NCBI RefSeq assembly: GCF_030685535.1
Contig: NZ_CP131599.1
Location: 992,001-1,056,000, forward strand
Direction: 5' to 3'
Source of the DNA: Photobacterium leiognathi
GTDB taxonomy: Bacteria; Pseudomonadota; Gammaproteobacteria; Enterobacterales; Vibrionaceae
Length of the DNA: 64,000 nucleotides
Shown here piece after piece: positions 27,967 through 36,224 of the stretch (the stretch's first letter is position 1; the number at the start of each line of letters is the position of its first letter). Made by a program: the position numbers and the translations under genes. Below the pieces are notes generated by a model. It had not been told where the DNA came from and did no database searches. It saw only the letters and a list, made by a program, of their open reading frames with translations.

Positions 27967-29084
27967 TACGATGCCGCCTTTTGCCAGAACATTGTGCGAC
28001 GAATAGCATCAATTAAACGGTATATATCGTCATTATGAACATCGCCGATATTGCCAATACGGAAACAATCCGCATTCGACACCTTACCCGGATAGATCAC
28101 AAAACCTTGCGCTTTCAATAAGCTATAAAAGTGTTTGAAATCATAATCTGTATCAGAGGGAGAGTAGAAAGAAGTAATAATCGGAGAATGGAGCGATTGA
28201 GGCAGTAAGCAACGAAAACCTAATGTTTCCATTCCCTCAACTAATATGCGCTGATTAGTCACATAACGTTGATAACGTGCTGCAACGCCGCCTTCTTGTT
28301 CAAGTTCTAACATCGCTTGATAAAAGGCTCGCACGGTATGCGTTGGAGAGGTAAAACGCCATTTACCGTGATTTTTTTCCATGCAGTCCCATTGATCATA
28401 TAGATCCAATGATAATGAGCGGGCTTGTCCCTGACACTTTAGTAACTCATCTGTTTTCGCAATGACAAAGCCAAACCCTGGTACGCCTTGAATGCACTTA
28501 TTTGCTGAGCTGATCATAAAATCAACGCCCAACTCACCAAGATCCATCGGAATACCACCAAAACTCGACATAGCATCTAAGATCATGATCTTATTGCGAG
28601 ACTTTACCAGTTTACAAACAGCTTCAATCGGATTGAGCATCCCTGTCGTGGTTTCACAATGCACCATTGCGACATGAGTAATTGTACTGTCGCTATCAAG
28701 CAAAGCTGCAATATGTTCAAGATCTGGCTGCTCAACTTCACTCAATTCAATGACGTGGTGATCAATCTTGAGATACTGCGCTATTTGACCAATACGTTGC
28801 CCATAAGCACCATTATTAATCACTAACAATTTGCCATTAGCAGGCATGACTGTGCCTATGGTCGCTTCCACTGAAGCACTGCCACTGCCCTGCATTAATA
28901 CTGATGTGTAACCCTGATGATGCGTTGCCAAAGTCACCAATTTGGTACGGATCACTTCAACAATTTCTTTGTTGTAATCATCATCCCATGTACACCAATC
29001 TTTCAGCATCGCTTCACGAACAGTTCTTGTCGTTGTCAGTGGTCCAGGCGTTAATAGCAAGTATTGATTTGTCGAGTTTTCCAT
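27966..29084 (-). CDS. phnW: 2-aminoethylphosphonate:pyruvate transaminase
   Basis: The 372-residue fold-type I PLP enzyme matches Phn[18 protein letters not shown] near the N-terminus, [12 protein letters not shown], Asp170 in [12 protein letters not shown] contacting the PLP nitrogen, and Lys196 in [12 protein letters not shown] forming the Schiff base. Length equals that of the known enzymes. It transfers the amino group of AEP to pyruvate, giving phosphonoacetaldehyde and alanine. It is the first gene of the phnW-pbfA-phnX operon, with a TGGACTATACCA site 15 bases ahead of its start codon, and it is divergent from phnS. Confidence 0.97.
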   Translation of the reverse strand: MENSTNQYLLLTPGPLTTTRTVREAMLKDWCTWDDDYNKEIVEVIRTKLVTLATHHQGYTSVLMQGSGSASVEATIGTVMPANGKLLVINNGAYGQRIGQIAQYLKIDHHVIELSEVEQPDLEHIAALLDSDSTITHVAMVHCETTTGMLNPIEAVCKLVKSRNKIMILDAMSSFGGIPMDLGELGVDFMISSANKCIQGVPGFGFVIAKTDELLKCQGQARSLSLDLYDQWDCMEKNHGKWRFTSPTHTVRAFYQAMLELEQEGGVAARYQRYVTNQRILVEGMETLGFRCLLPQSLHSPIITSFYSPSDTDYDFKHFYSLLKAQGFVIYPGKVSNADCFRIGNIGDVHNDDIYRLIDAIRRTMFWQKAAS

Positions 29085-29098
29085 TTCTATTTTCCATT

Positions 29099-29110
29099 TG
29101 GACTATACCA
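29099..29110. promoter_or_regulatory. Putative PhnR operator upstream of phnW
   Basis: TGGACTATACCA differs at one position from the reverse complement of the 25567 site (TGGTCTATACCA). It lies 15 bases before the phnW start. Confidence 0.65.
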
Positions 29111-29310
29111 GTTATGAAAACTATAACGAGTTAAAAACCACACTGTAAATGGCTCAAGATAAGAGTTAATAAAAGGTTCATACTTGCCATTTTCCTGTAA
29201 TAATTTTTATTCTGTGCGTCATATAAGCCACATCAAACCGACTTTAAATTGCAAAGAAGTAATCATCTAAGCGTCATAAACGCACTCTAGCATCGTAATG
29301 GCTTACAAAC

Positions 29311-29322
29311 TGGTACATACCA
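29311..29322. promoter_or_regulatory. Putative PhnR operator upstream of phnS
   Basis: TGGTACATACCA has perfect TGGTA/TACCA arms. It lies 46 bases before the phnS start in the phnW-phnS divergent region. Confidence 0.7.
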
Positions 29323-29368
29323 ATAAAGTCATATTGAGTAAGATTTAAATAATCATGGAGATACGATA

Positions 29369-30382
29369 ATGAAGAACCGTTGGATGCTAGCCCCTCTTGC
29401 TGCAATCACCGCCCTTTCAGCTACTCACGCTTTTGCCGCAGAGGAACTAACGGTATACAGTGCGTTTGAAACTGACATGCTTGCTAGATTTAAAAGTGGT
29501 TTCGAAAAAGCAAATCCTGATATCAAAATCAAATGGGTACGTGATTCAACAGGGATCATGACAGCAAAACTACTGGCTGAAAAAGATGCGCCACGTGCCG
29601 ATGTTGTATGGGGTTTAGCTGGCTCATCAATGGCGTTGCTAAAAGAAAATGGCATCTTGAAACCGTATTCTCCAAAAGGCTTATCTGACGTTCGTCCATC
29701 ACTGGTTGATCCTCAAAGTGATAAAGCATGGTTTGGTAACGATGCATTCTTTAATGCGGTTTGTTACAACGAAATCGTAGCGAAAGAGCTCAGTCTACCA
29801 AAACCTAAAACATGGCAAGATCTGCTAAAACCTGAATATCAAGGTCATATTGCAATGCCTAACCCTGCATCTTCAGGTACGGGTTATATGCAGGTTTCAG
29901 CATGGCTACAAACCATGGGTGATAAAGCAGGTTGGGAGTACATGACCAAGCTGGATAAGAACATCGATCACTACACACATTCAGGTTCTAAGCCTTGTGT
30001 ACAGGCAGCACAAGGTGAAGTAGCCATCGGTATTTCTATGGCTATTCGTGGTGCAACACTGAAATCACAAGGTGCACCAATCGACGTGATCATGCCAAAA
30101 GGCGGCGTGGGCTGGGAAGCAGAAGCGGTTGGCCTAGTTAATGCAAATTCTGCAGCAGCTAAACGTCTAGTTGATTGGTCAATTTCAGCGGATGCAAACA
30201 AGCTATACAACGAATTCTACCCAGTAGTCGGTCGTAAGGCTGAGTCTAAGCCAGTACCTAACTACCCAGATGTAGAAAAAGCCATGGCTAAATTAGATTT
30301 CTCGAAAATGGCTTCATCTCGTAAAGCTGTATTGAAGACGTGGTCTGAAAAATTTGACTCAAAATCTGAGCCAAAATCATAG
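29369..30382 (+). CDS. phnS: 2-aminoethylphosphonate ABC transporter, periplasmic binding protein
   Basis: The 337-residue protein has a Sec signal peptide ending in AFA and an iron/AEP-type family 1 binding-protein fold starting ELTVYSAFETDMLARFKSGF. Other segments are DSTGIMTAKLLAEKDAPRADVVWGLAG and MPNPASSGTGYM, typical of the PhnS-like group. It delivers AEP to the PhnT/PhnU transporter. A strong terminator follows it and phnT has its own operator, so phnS is at least partly transcribed apart from the rest, allowing more binding protein than permease. Ligand assignment rests on family and the adjacent phnW and phnX. Confidence 0.93.
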   Translation: MKNRWMLAPLAAITALSATHAFAAEELTVYSAFETDMLARFKSGFEKANPDIKIKWVRDSTGIMTAKLLAEKDAPRADVVWGLAGSSMALLKENGILKPYSPKGLSDVRPSLVDPQSDKAWFGNDAFFNAVCYNEIVAKELSLPKPKTWQDLLKPEYQGHIAMPNPASSGTGYMQVSAWLQTMGDKAGWEYMTKLDKNIDHYTHSGSKPCVQAAQGEVAIGISMAIRGATLKSQGAPIDVIMPKGGVGWEAEAVGLVNANSAAAKRLVDWSISADANKLYNEFYPVVGRKAESKPVPNYPDVEKAMAKLDFSKMASSRKAVLKTWSEKFDSKSEPKS

Positions 30383-30413
30383 TCAATATTCCCCCTAATA
30401 ATTAAAGCCGAGC

Positions 30414-30450
30414 TGTTCACTACACTCGGCTTTTTCTTTTCTATGTATTA
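30414..30450 (+). terminator. Terminator between phnS and phnT
   Basis: A nine-bp stem AAAGCCGAG / CTCGGCTTT is followed by TTTCTTTT. It should end or attenuate the phnS transcript before phnT. Confidence 0.9.
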
Positions 30451-30510
30451 TTAACTGTCTTGTTAACGTCAAACTTATGTCATTGAAGTGTAACGCTTAA
30501 ATACTAAATT

Positions 30511-30522
30511 TGGTATATACCA
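30511..30522. promoter_or_regulatory. Putative PhnR operator upstream of phnT
   Basis: TGGTATATACCA is a perfect 12-bp palindrome 19 bases before the phnT start and is the most symmetric of the set. Confidence 0.75.
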
Positions 30523-30541
30523 ATTAGTATGAGTTAACATC

Positions 30542-31615
30542 ATGAGTGCTTATCTTCAAATCGATAATATTTGTAAACATTTTGACCAATTCACTGCATT
30601 GAAGAATATTTCGCTGGATATTCATAAGGGTGAATTCATTTGTTTTCTTGGCCCCTCAGGTTGTGGCAAAACCACATTACTGCGTGCCATTGCTGGTATG
30701 GATATTGCCAGTTCAGGTCGTATTACCCAAGATGGTAAAGACACTACTTTTCTTGCTCCAGAAAAACGCGATTTCGGCATTGTATTTCAATCTTATGCAC
30801 TATTCCCAAACCTTACTGTATCGGAAAATATTGCTCTAGGGCTACGTAATCAAGGTAAATCACACCGAGCAGCTAATGACATTGTCACGCATTGGTTAGA
30901 ATTAGTTGGCTTACCCAACTCAGGTCATAAGTTCCCAAGTCAACTATCTGGTGGTCAACAACAGCGTATTGCGCTAGCTCGTGCGTTAGCTTTATCTCCG
31001 GGATTATTACTATTAGATGAGCCGCTCTCTGCGCTTGATGCCAAGGTTCGTACTCACCTTCGTGATGAAATCTGCTTACTACAACGCCAACTTGGTATTA
31101 CCACAATTATGGTTACCCATGATCAGGAAGAAGCCTTAGCTATGGCTGATCGTATTGTGGTGATGAATCACGGTGTGATTGAACAAGTGGGTACACCTGA
31201 AGAAATCTATCAAAACCCTGCTTCTCGTTTTGTTGCTGAGTTTGTTGGCAGTATGAATTTCATTGATGCTTCTGTAGTCAGTAACGAAAAAATCCGCATT
31301 GGCGAAACACTACTTCCAACACCTGAAAATACCCTGCAACGCGGTCAACGTATCGAGCTAGGTTTACGCCCTGAAGATATTCATTTCACCGAAAATAACA
31401 TGAAGTCAGACTCATCCATTCCTGTTCAAGTTGAAGATCTTGAATTTCAAGGCACTTATGTTCGAGCTAACTGCCGATTACAAAACTGCAATCCAGCCAA
31501 AAACATTAAAGTGGATGTGCCAATCAGAGAACTCCGCCGCCTAGCAATACAAGAAGGTCATTACCTTTTCGTAAACATCACTAAGCAATACACCCATATT
31601 TTTCATGCTCAGTGA
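30542..31615 (+). CDS. phnT: 2-aminoethylphosphonate ABC transporter, ATP-binding protein
   Basis: The 357-residue ATPase has Walker A GPSGCGKTT, Q-loop FQSYALFPNLTVSENI, signature LSGGQQQRIALARAL, Walker B LLLLDEPLSALD and the switch histidine in MVTHDQEEA. A C-terminal TOBE-like domain (about 270-357) is typical of the PotA/FbpC class. It powers the PhnU permease from the cytoplasmic side. The permease gene follows 23 bases later. In this family the closest named group is the putative AEP transporter PhnT. Confidence 0.94.
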   Translation: MSAYLQIDNICKHFDQFTALKNISLDIHKGEFICFLGPSGCGKTTLLRAIAGMDIASSGRITQDGKDTTFLAPEKRDFGIVFQSYALFPNLTVSENIALGLRNQGKSHRAANDIVTHWLELVGLPNSGHKFPSQLSGGQQQRIALARALALSPGLLLLDEPLSALDAKVRTHLRDEICLLQRQLGITTIMVTHDQEEALAMADRIVVMNHGVIEQVGTPEEIYQNPASRFVAEFVGSMNFIDASVVSNEKIRIGETLLPTPENTLQRGQRIELGLRPEDIHFTENNMKSDSSIPVQVEDLEFQGTYVRANCRLQNCNPAKNIKVDVPIRELRRLAIQEGHYLFVNITKQYTHIFHAQ

Positions 31616-31638
31616 TCTGACTCGTTAATTAAGGACTA

Positions 31639-33396
31639 ATGATTATGGCTTCTCTACTTCCAGCAAACGTGATGCAAAACAACACTCAAGATCTAGCTCC
31701 ATTAAGCTTGAGTACTCGCCTTACTATTGCAAAAAATGCCATTACAAAAAACAACCTTATCACGCTAGCCATACTGCTATTTATTCTGTTTATCATGGGC
31801 TTTTTCGTTATTGCGCCTCTGTTCTCCATGCTACAGAAAAGCATGCAAAATGACGCTGGACAATTTATTGGGTTGGCTAATTTCGCAGAATATTTCTCAT
31901 CGTCATCAGTTTGGCAATCAATCAGAAACACTCTTTTTATTGGTGTAACAGTAACCTCTATGGTGGGATTATTAGCCTTTTGTTATGCCTACGCGCTAAC
32001 TCGAAGCTGTATGCCATTGAAAGAATTATTTAGCATTTTAGGAACAGCACCGATTCTAGCGCCTTCATTACTTCCTGCGATCAGTTTGATTTATCTACTT
32101 GGTAATCAAGGGATAGCAAAAGATTTGCTAATGGGACACTCAGTATATGGGCCAATAGGTATTACCATCGGTTTAACCTTCTGGTGTTTTCCTCACGCAT
32201 TAATGATCATTAAAACATCATTACGCACCTCCGATGCCCGTTTATATGAAGCAGCAAAAGCGCTCAATACATCTCCAATAAAAACTTTTTTTATTGTGAC
32301 TTTACCCGGTGCAAAATACGGCGTGATCAGTGCGTTAATCGTGGTATTTACGCTGGTTGTGTGTGACTTCTCTGTGCCTAAAGTCATTGGTGGTAGTTAT
32401 AATATTTTAGCAACCGATATTTTTAAACAAGTTGTCGGCCAGCAAAACTTTGCCATGGGTGCAGTTACCAGTGTCGCCCTACTTGTACCAGCATTATTAG
32501 CATTTGTTGCCGACCGCTGGGTGCAAAAGAAACAAAAAGGGCTATTTGATTCACGCTCTGTAGCTTATGTGCCGAAAGCAAACATTATCCGCGATAGCTT
32601 GTGTTTTCTGTTCTGCAGCCTTATTTGCTTAACCATTATCACGATTATTGGCATGGCGATTTACGGTTCACTCGTCACCTTCTGGCCTTGGAATACCGCA
32701 TTAAGCCTTAATAATTACAACTTTGAACAATTCAGTGCTTCAGGTTGGCAGCCTTATTTTAATTCCATTAAGTTAGGTATATTGGTAGCAATCTTTGGCA
32801 CCATGACCATTTTCCTTGGAGCCTACTGTATTGAGAAAGGTCGCTGTGCCGCCCCTTTACGTCAGCTACTTCAAATGTTTGCCATCATTCCTATGGCTGT
32901 ACCAGGCATGGTATTAGGTCTAGGCTATATTTTCTTTTTCAATAATCATCATAACCCACTGACTGTGTTATACGGCACCATGACAATTTTGGTGATCAAT
33001 ACGGTAATGCACTATTACACCGTTGGTCACATGACGGCTATAACGGCTTTAAAACAGCTGCCAGCCGAGATTGAAGCTATTTCAGCATCGCTTAAGCTGC
33101 CTCAATATAAAGCTTTCTTTAAGGTAACCTTACCTGTCTGCGCGCCAGCTATTTTAGATATTTTTGTCTACTTGTTTGTAAATGCAATGACGACAACTTC
33201 TGCCATCATCTTCTTGTACTCTACAGATACCATGCCTGCATCCGTGTCTGTTCTTAACATGGATGAAGCGGGTCAAACAGGCCCTGCAGCAGCGATGGCA
33301 GTAATGCTTCTACTCACCACAGCATTAGTCAAAATCAGTTATGTGGTTGGTAATAAACTGCTTGAAAACACCCCCCAAAGTTGGAGAAAGCGTTAA
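31639..33396 (+). CDS. phnU: 2-aminoethylphosphonate ABC transporter, fused permease
   Basis: The 585-residue membrane protein contains two complete permease halves of about six membrane segments each. Each half carries an EAA-type loop that docks with the ATPase: LYEAAKALNTSPIKTFFIVTLP in the first and EIEAISASLKLPQYKAFFKVTLP in the second. It is therefore equivalent to separate PhnU and PhnV subunits fused into one chain, as in the PhnU2-type AEP systems and FbpB-like iron transporters. Two starts are possible (31639 and 31645). A terminator follows directly. Confidence 0.92.
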   Translation: MIMASLLPANVMQNNTQDLAPLSLSTRLTIAKNAITKNNLITLAILLFILFIMGFFVIAPLFSMLQKSMQNDAGQFIGLANFAEYFSSSSVWQSIRNTLFIGVTVTSMVGLLAFCYAYALTRSCMPLKELFSILGTAPILAPSLLPAISLIYLLGNQGIAKDLLMGHSVYGPIGITIGLTFWCFPHALMIIKTSLRTSDARLYEAAKALNTSPIKTFFIVTLPGAKYGVISALIVVFTLVVCDFSVPKVIGGSYNILATDIFKQVVGQQNFAMGAVTSVALLVPALLAFVADRWVQKKQKGLFDSRSVAYVPKANIIRDSLCFLFCSLICLTIITIIGMAIYGSLVTFWPWNTALSLNNYNFEQFSASGWQPYFNSIKLGILVAIFGTMTIFLGAYCIEKGRCAAPLRQLLQMFAIIPMAVPGMVLGLGYIFFFNNHHNPLTVLYGTMTILVINTVMHYYTVGHMTAITALKQLPAEIEAISASLKLPQYKAFFKVTLPVCAPAILDIFVYLFVNAMTTTSAIIFLYSTDTMPASVSVLNMDEAGQTGPAAAMAVMLLLTTALVKISYVVGNKLLENTPQSWRKR

Positions 33397-33403
33397 TCAC
33401 ATC

Positions 33404-33431
33404 AGGGCTAGGTAAACTAGCCCTCTTTTTA
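33404..33431 (+). terminator. Terminator after phnU
   Basis: An eight-bp stem AGGGCTAG / CTAGCCCT with loop GTAAA is followed by CTTTTTAT. It separates phnTU from phnR. Confidence 0.88.
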
Positions 33432-33451
33432 TTCACAGAGTTCTAGGTGTC

Positions 33452-33475
33452 ACCACATATAAATAGTGGTATAAC
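33452..33475. promoter_or_regulatory. Possible degenerate operator upstream of phnR
   Basis: ACCAC and GTGGT arms flank nine bases, and a TGGTATAAC half site overlaps the right arm. It resembles a half of the TGGTATANACCA motif and lies about 50 bases before the phnR start. It may allow autoregulation. Confidence 0.4.
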
Positions 33476-33521
33476 AAAAAGATACATTGAATACTAATCG
33501 TCGATAATAGAGAGTAATCAG

Positions 33522-34223
33522 GTGCAATACTTAAAGATCAAGGAAGCGATTTATGAACAAATTGAGTCTGGACAGTTAGGGGATAAACTACCCTCGGAAA
33601 GAAAATTAGCTGAATCGTTTAACACCACACGTATTACACTACGTGAGGCCTTATCTTTATTAGAATCGGAAGGGAAATTGTTTCGTGAGGATCGTCGAGG
33701 TTGGTTTATCTCGCCACAACCATTAATTTATGATCCTACTAATACGACTGAGTTTCCAGCCATGGCGATGGCGCAAGGTCGCACTCCCCGCTCAGAGTTA
33801 CTCTCGGCGGAATTAGTCAAACCCAACAAGCAAGTGGCACAACTACTACACACAACAACTGAAGATGAGTTATATCGAATCAAGCGTTTACGTTATTTAG
33901 ATAATCGTCCTGTCGTTGTAGTAACCAACTACATCTTACCGTCATTCTTTCCAAACTTACTGGAAACCGATTTTACTCACTCTCTCAGTATTGTTTACCG
34001 CGAGCAATTCAACCGTATATATACAAAAACGCGCTATCGTGTGAGCACGACATCATTGACGGGCTCAACAGCGACAGCGCTGCGTGCAACAGCAGGAAGC
34101 CCTGCTATGTTTGTTGAACGTTTAAACTACGATCAATTTGATAACCTGATCGACTGTGACTTTGAATACTGGCGACATGACGCTATTTGTATTCAGTCTC
34201 TAGCCACCTTAAAGCATCTTTAG
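33522..34223 (+). CDS. phnR: GntR-family regulator of phosphonate utilisation
   Basis: The 233-residue protein starts at a GTG (MQYLKIKEAIYEQIESG is the typical beginning of this group). The GntR winged helix contains LPSERKLAESFNTTRITLREALSLLE. The C-terminal UTRA ligand domain of the HutC subfamily follows (about 75-233), with RIKRLRYLDNRPVVVVTNYILP and MFVERLNYDQFDNLIDCDFEYWRHD. It should bind TGGT...ACCA palindromes and respond to AEP or a related metabolite. Its stop overlaps the convergent gene at 34220 by four bases. It is transcribed apart from phnTU. Confidence 0.93.
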   Translation: MQYLKIKEAIYEQIESGQLGDKLPSERKLAESFNTTRITLREALSLLESEGKLFREDRRGWFISPQPLIYDPTNTTEFPAMAMAQGRTPRSELLSAELVKPNKQVAQLLHTTTEDELYRIKRLRYLDNRPVVVVTNYILPSFFPNLLETDFTHSLSIVYREQFNRIYTKTRYRVSTTSLTGSTATALRATAGSPAMFVERLNYDQFDNLIDCDFEYWRHDAICIQSLATLKHL

Positions 34224-35101
34224 TGAATAATACTAACAGCATCAAGTTTTTCTTTTAGCGCTTGATCGTACTCATCTAACCATGCATAACGTTCACGATA
34301 CATCTTGCGCTTTGGACGTTTAATATCTTCCATAGCGCGACGCTCAGTGTGTAATGGTAATGAGTAAAATGATTCATCATGCTCCTCACCATTATGCTCT
34401 TGCCAAAGCTGATCATAATTTAAGTTAATAGATGAGCCTTTTTTACCGTAGCGTTTTGCCATGTACACGTGGGCGCTATTTTTAACAGCATAAATATGGT
34501 CAATCCCCATATCATTCGCAAACAAACGCAGCGTTTCCACCATGAATGATTTAGGTCTTAAGCCAAAAATAGCTTTGGTAAATAAGCGACTAAAACCATT
34601 ATCGTTATTACCACCTTGCATACAACCGATGTAAATATCGTTATCTACAACAGTAAATGCAATTGCATAATAACGGTTATCTTCACTATCCGTTAATAGC
34701 AGAGCAAGCTCTCCTTCTCGACGATATGTATGATCAAAACTCAGTTTTACCTGATAGTTTTTCTCATCAATGTTAAAGCTATAAAGCTCCAATTCATCGC
34801 TGTAAATAGTGTGTCGAGCCTCTTCAGAGAAGTGATCTTCCATCCAGCAATAATGCTTTTTTAAAACGTCAACAATCTGATTCTTAGAAAAGCATGTTGC
34901 CAAATAAGGCTTAGTAAAACGCATCAAAAATTCAGGTTGTTGCTCTAACACTTCTTTTCTTTGCGTTTCGGAGAAATACTGAGATAACTCTTTATATTGA
35001 CGAGAATATAACATCGCTCTCATCGCATATTTTGCGATAGATAATGCTTTTCCTCTTTTTTTATCACTGTAAGCTAATTTCGCTGACTTTATTATACTCA
35101 T
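34220..35101 (-). CDS. VirK/YbjX family protein (DUF535)
   Basis: The 293-residue protein matches the VirK/YbjX group: FMRFTKPYLATCFSKNQIVDVLKKHY in the first third, the LSFDHTYRREGELALLLTDS centre, the IGCMQGGN segment, and FMVETLRLFANDMGIDHIYAVKN followed by HVYMAKRYGKKG. Members are linked to virulence, antimicrobial-peptide resistance or envelope maintenance in enterobacteria, but the biochemical role is unknown. It is soluble by appearance. The gene ends inside the end of phnR by four bases and probably has no link to phosphonates. Confidence 0.88.
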   Translation of the reverse strand: MSIIKSAKLAYSDKKRGKALSIAKYAMRAMLYSRQYKELSQYFSETQRKEVLEQQPEFLMRFTKPYLATCFSKNQIVDVLKKHYCWMEDHFSEEARHTIYSDELELYSFNIDEKNYQVKLSFDHTYRREGELALLLTDSEDNRYYAIAFTVVDNDIYIGCMQGGNNDNGFSRLFTKAIFGLRPKSFMVETLRLFANDMGIDHIYAVKNSAHVYMAKRYGKKGSSINLNYDQLWQEHNGEEHDESFYSLPLHTERRAMEDIKRPKRKMYRERYAWLDEYDQALKEKLDAVSIIH

Positions 35102-35251
35102 ACGGCAACCTTTATCTTATTCACAGTGATTGTATACGAAATACCAATAAAGAATAAATAATAGAATTATATTTTGTATATCGAATTATCTTCACTAAAT
35201 GCGTGATGAAAGGTAGTATTTGCAGTTTATTATGATGAGTGGAGAAATATC

Positions 35252-35356
35252 ATGGAAAAGTTAATGCCATACCTTGCTAAATTCGCCTTCGGTGTCTCTA
35301 TGATGATGTTTGTCTTAGGCGGTGGCATGGCATTATATGCCGCATTTTATGGCTAA
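35252..35356 (+). CDS. Small membrane protein, 34 residues
   Basis: ATG at 35252 has GGAG eight bases upstream. The 34-residue product has a short charged N-terminus (MEKLMPYLAKF) followed by a glycine- and methionine-rich hydrophobic helix (GVSMMMFVLGGGMALYAAFYG), so it should be a single-pass inner-membrane protein. A short inverted repeat (TTTACGTT / AACGTAAA) follows the stop. It is too small for most gene callers. I do not know a named family; one-helix subunits or regulators of membrane enzymes have this shape. Confidence 0.5.
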   Translation: MEKLMPYLAKFAFGVSMMMFVLGGGMALYAAFYG

Positions 35357-35362
35357 TTTACG

Positions 35363-36123
35363 TTATAAACGTAAACCACCATCAACCTCTAAAATACGTC
35401 CAGTGAAGTAATCATTCTCAATAATGTACTTCACTGTGTGAGCGATATCTTCAGGATCACCTATACGCTCTAGAGGAACTGAAGCTTTTAGCATCTCTAG
35501 TATTTCAGGCTCTAATTGCTCCGCTAACGGTGTATCAATTAAACCAGGAGCAATAGCAGCAACGCGAATACCATATTTAGCAAGTTCTTTCGACCAACCA
35601 ACAGCCATTGTCGCTACCGCTGCTTTTGACGCCGCATAGCTAGTTTGTCCAAATGTACTTAAGCACGCGCAATGCTTGAAATATTGATGATCACACCTTG
35701 CGATTCAGTTTCAATCATCTTTTCAGCCGCTTCACGACCACATAAGAAAGTACCTGTTACGTTCACATCCATTACGGTTTGGAACTGATCTAGTGGCATC
35801 TTTCTTAAAGTATTATTTTTTCCACAAACCAGTAAGCCATCATCAAGAATGCCAGCATTGTTAATCAGTACATTAATATGACCAAAGTCTTCAACAATAC
35901 GAGTGAATGCCTGTACAACTTCATCTTCGTTAGTAACATCAGCCTCATAAACCATTGCTTTACTATTTAGCATATGGCACTGATCTTGAGTTTTACGCAA
36001 TCCTACTGAATTAATATCAATGAGGGCTAATTGAGCACCCATTTGGGCTAGAGTCACAGCCATCATCTGACCTAGACCTTGGCTGGCGCCAGTAACGACA
36101 ACAACACTATTCTCAATTTCCAT
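35363..36123 (-). pseudogene. Short-chain dehydrogenase/reductase, split by a one-base frameshift
   Basis: Two frames together make a normal SDR of about 253 residues. The first (36123-35659) has TGASQGLGQ, VLINNAGI and the catalytic Ser region IINISSIA. The second carries the catalytic YAASK (read in the shifted frame near 35630), the RVAAIAPGLIDTPLA segment and the C-terminal FTGRILEVDGGLRL. The break is at about 35656-35660, where GCGCGTGCTTAAGTA runs into TAA; one missing base restores the frame. No slippery sequence suggests programmed shifting. It is either a recent pseudogene or a sequencing error. It lies 101 bases after the hydrolase gene and may belong to the branched-chain acid unit. 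Confidence 0.8.
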
Positions 36124-36224
36124 TCATGACTCCTAGTTAAAATAAAACTTTCGACTGTATTACCTTACCGTGTCAAGTTGCATCGCTCTAATCCTATTGA
36201 TAAAAACTAAGTTATTATAAATAG

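Noticed and set aside
35640..35665. Programmed -1 frameshift in the SDR gene
   Set aside because: No slippery heptamer or downstream structure is visible; mutation or sequencing error is simpler.
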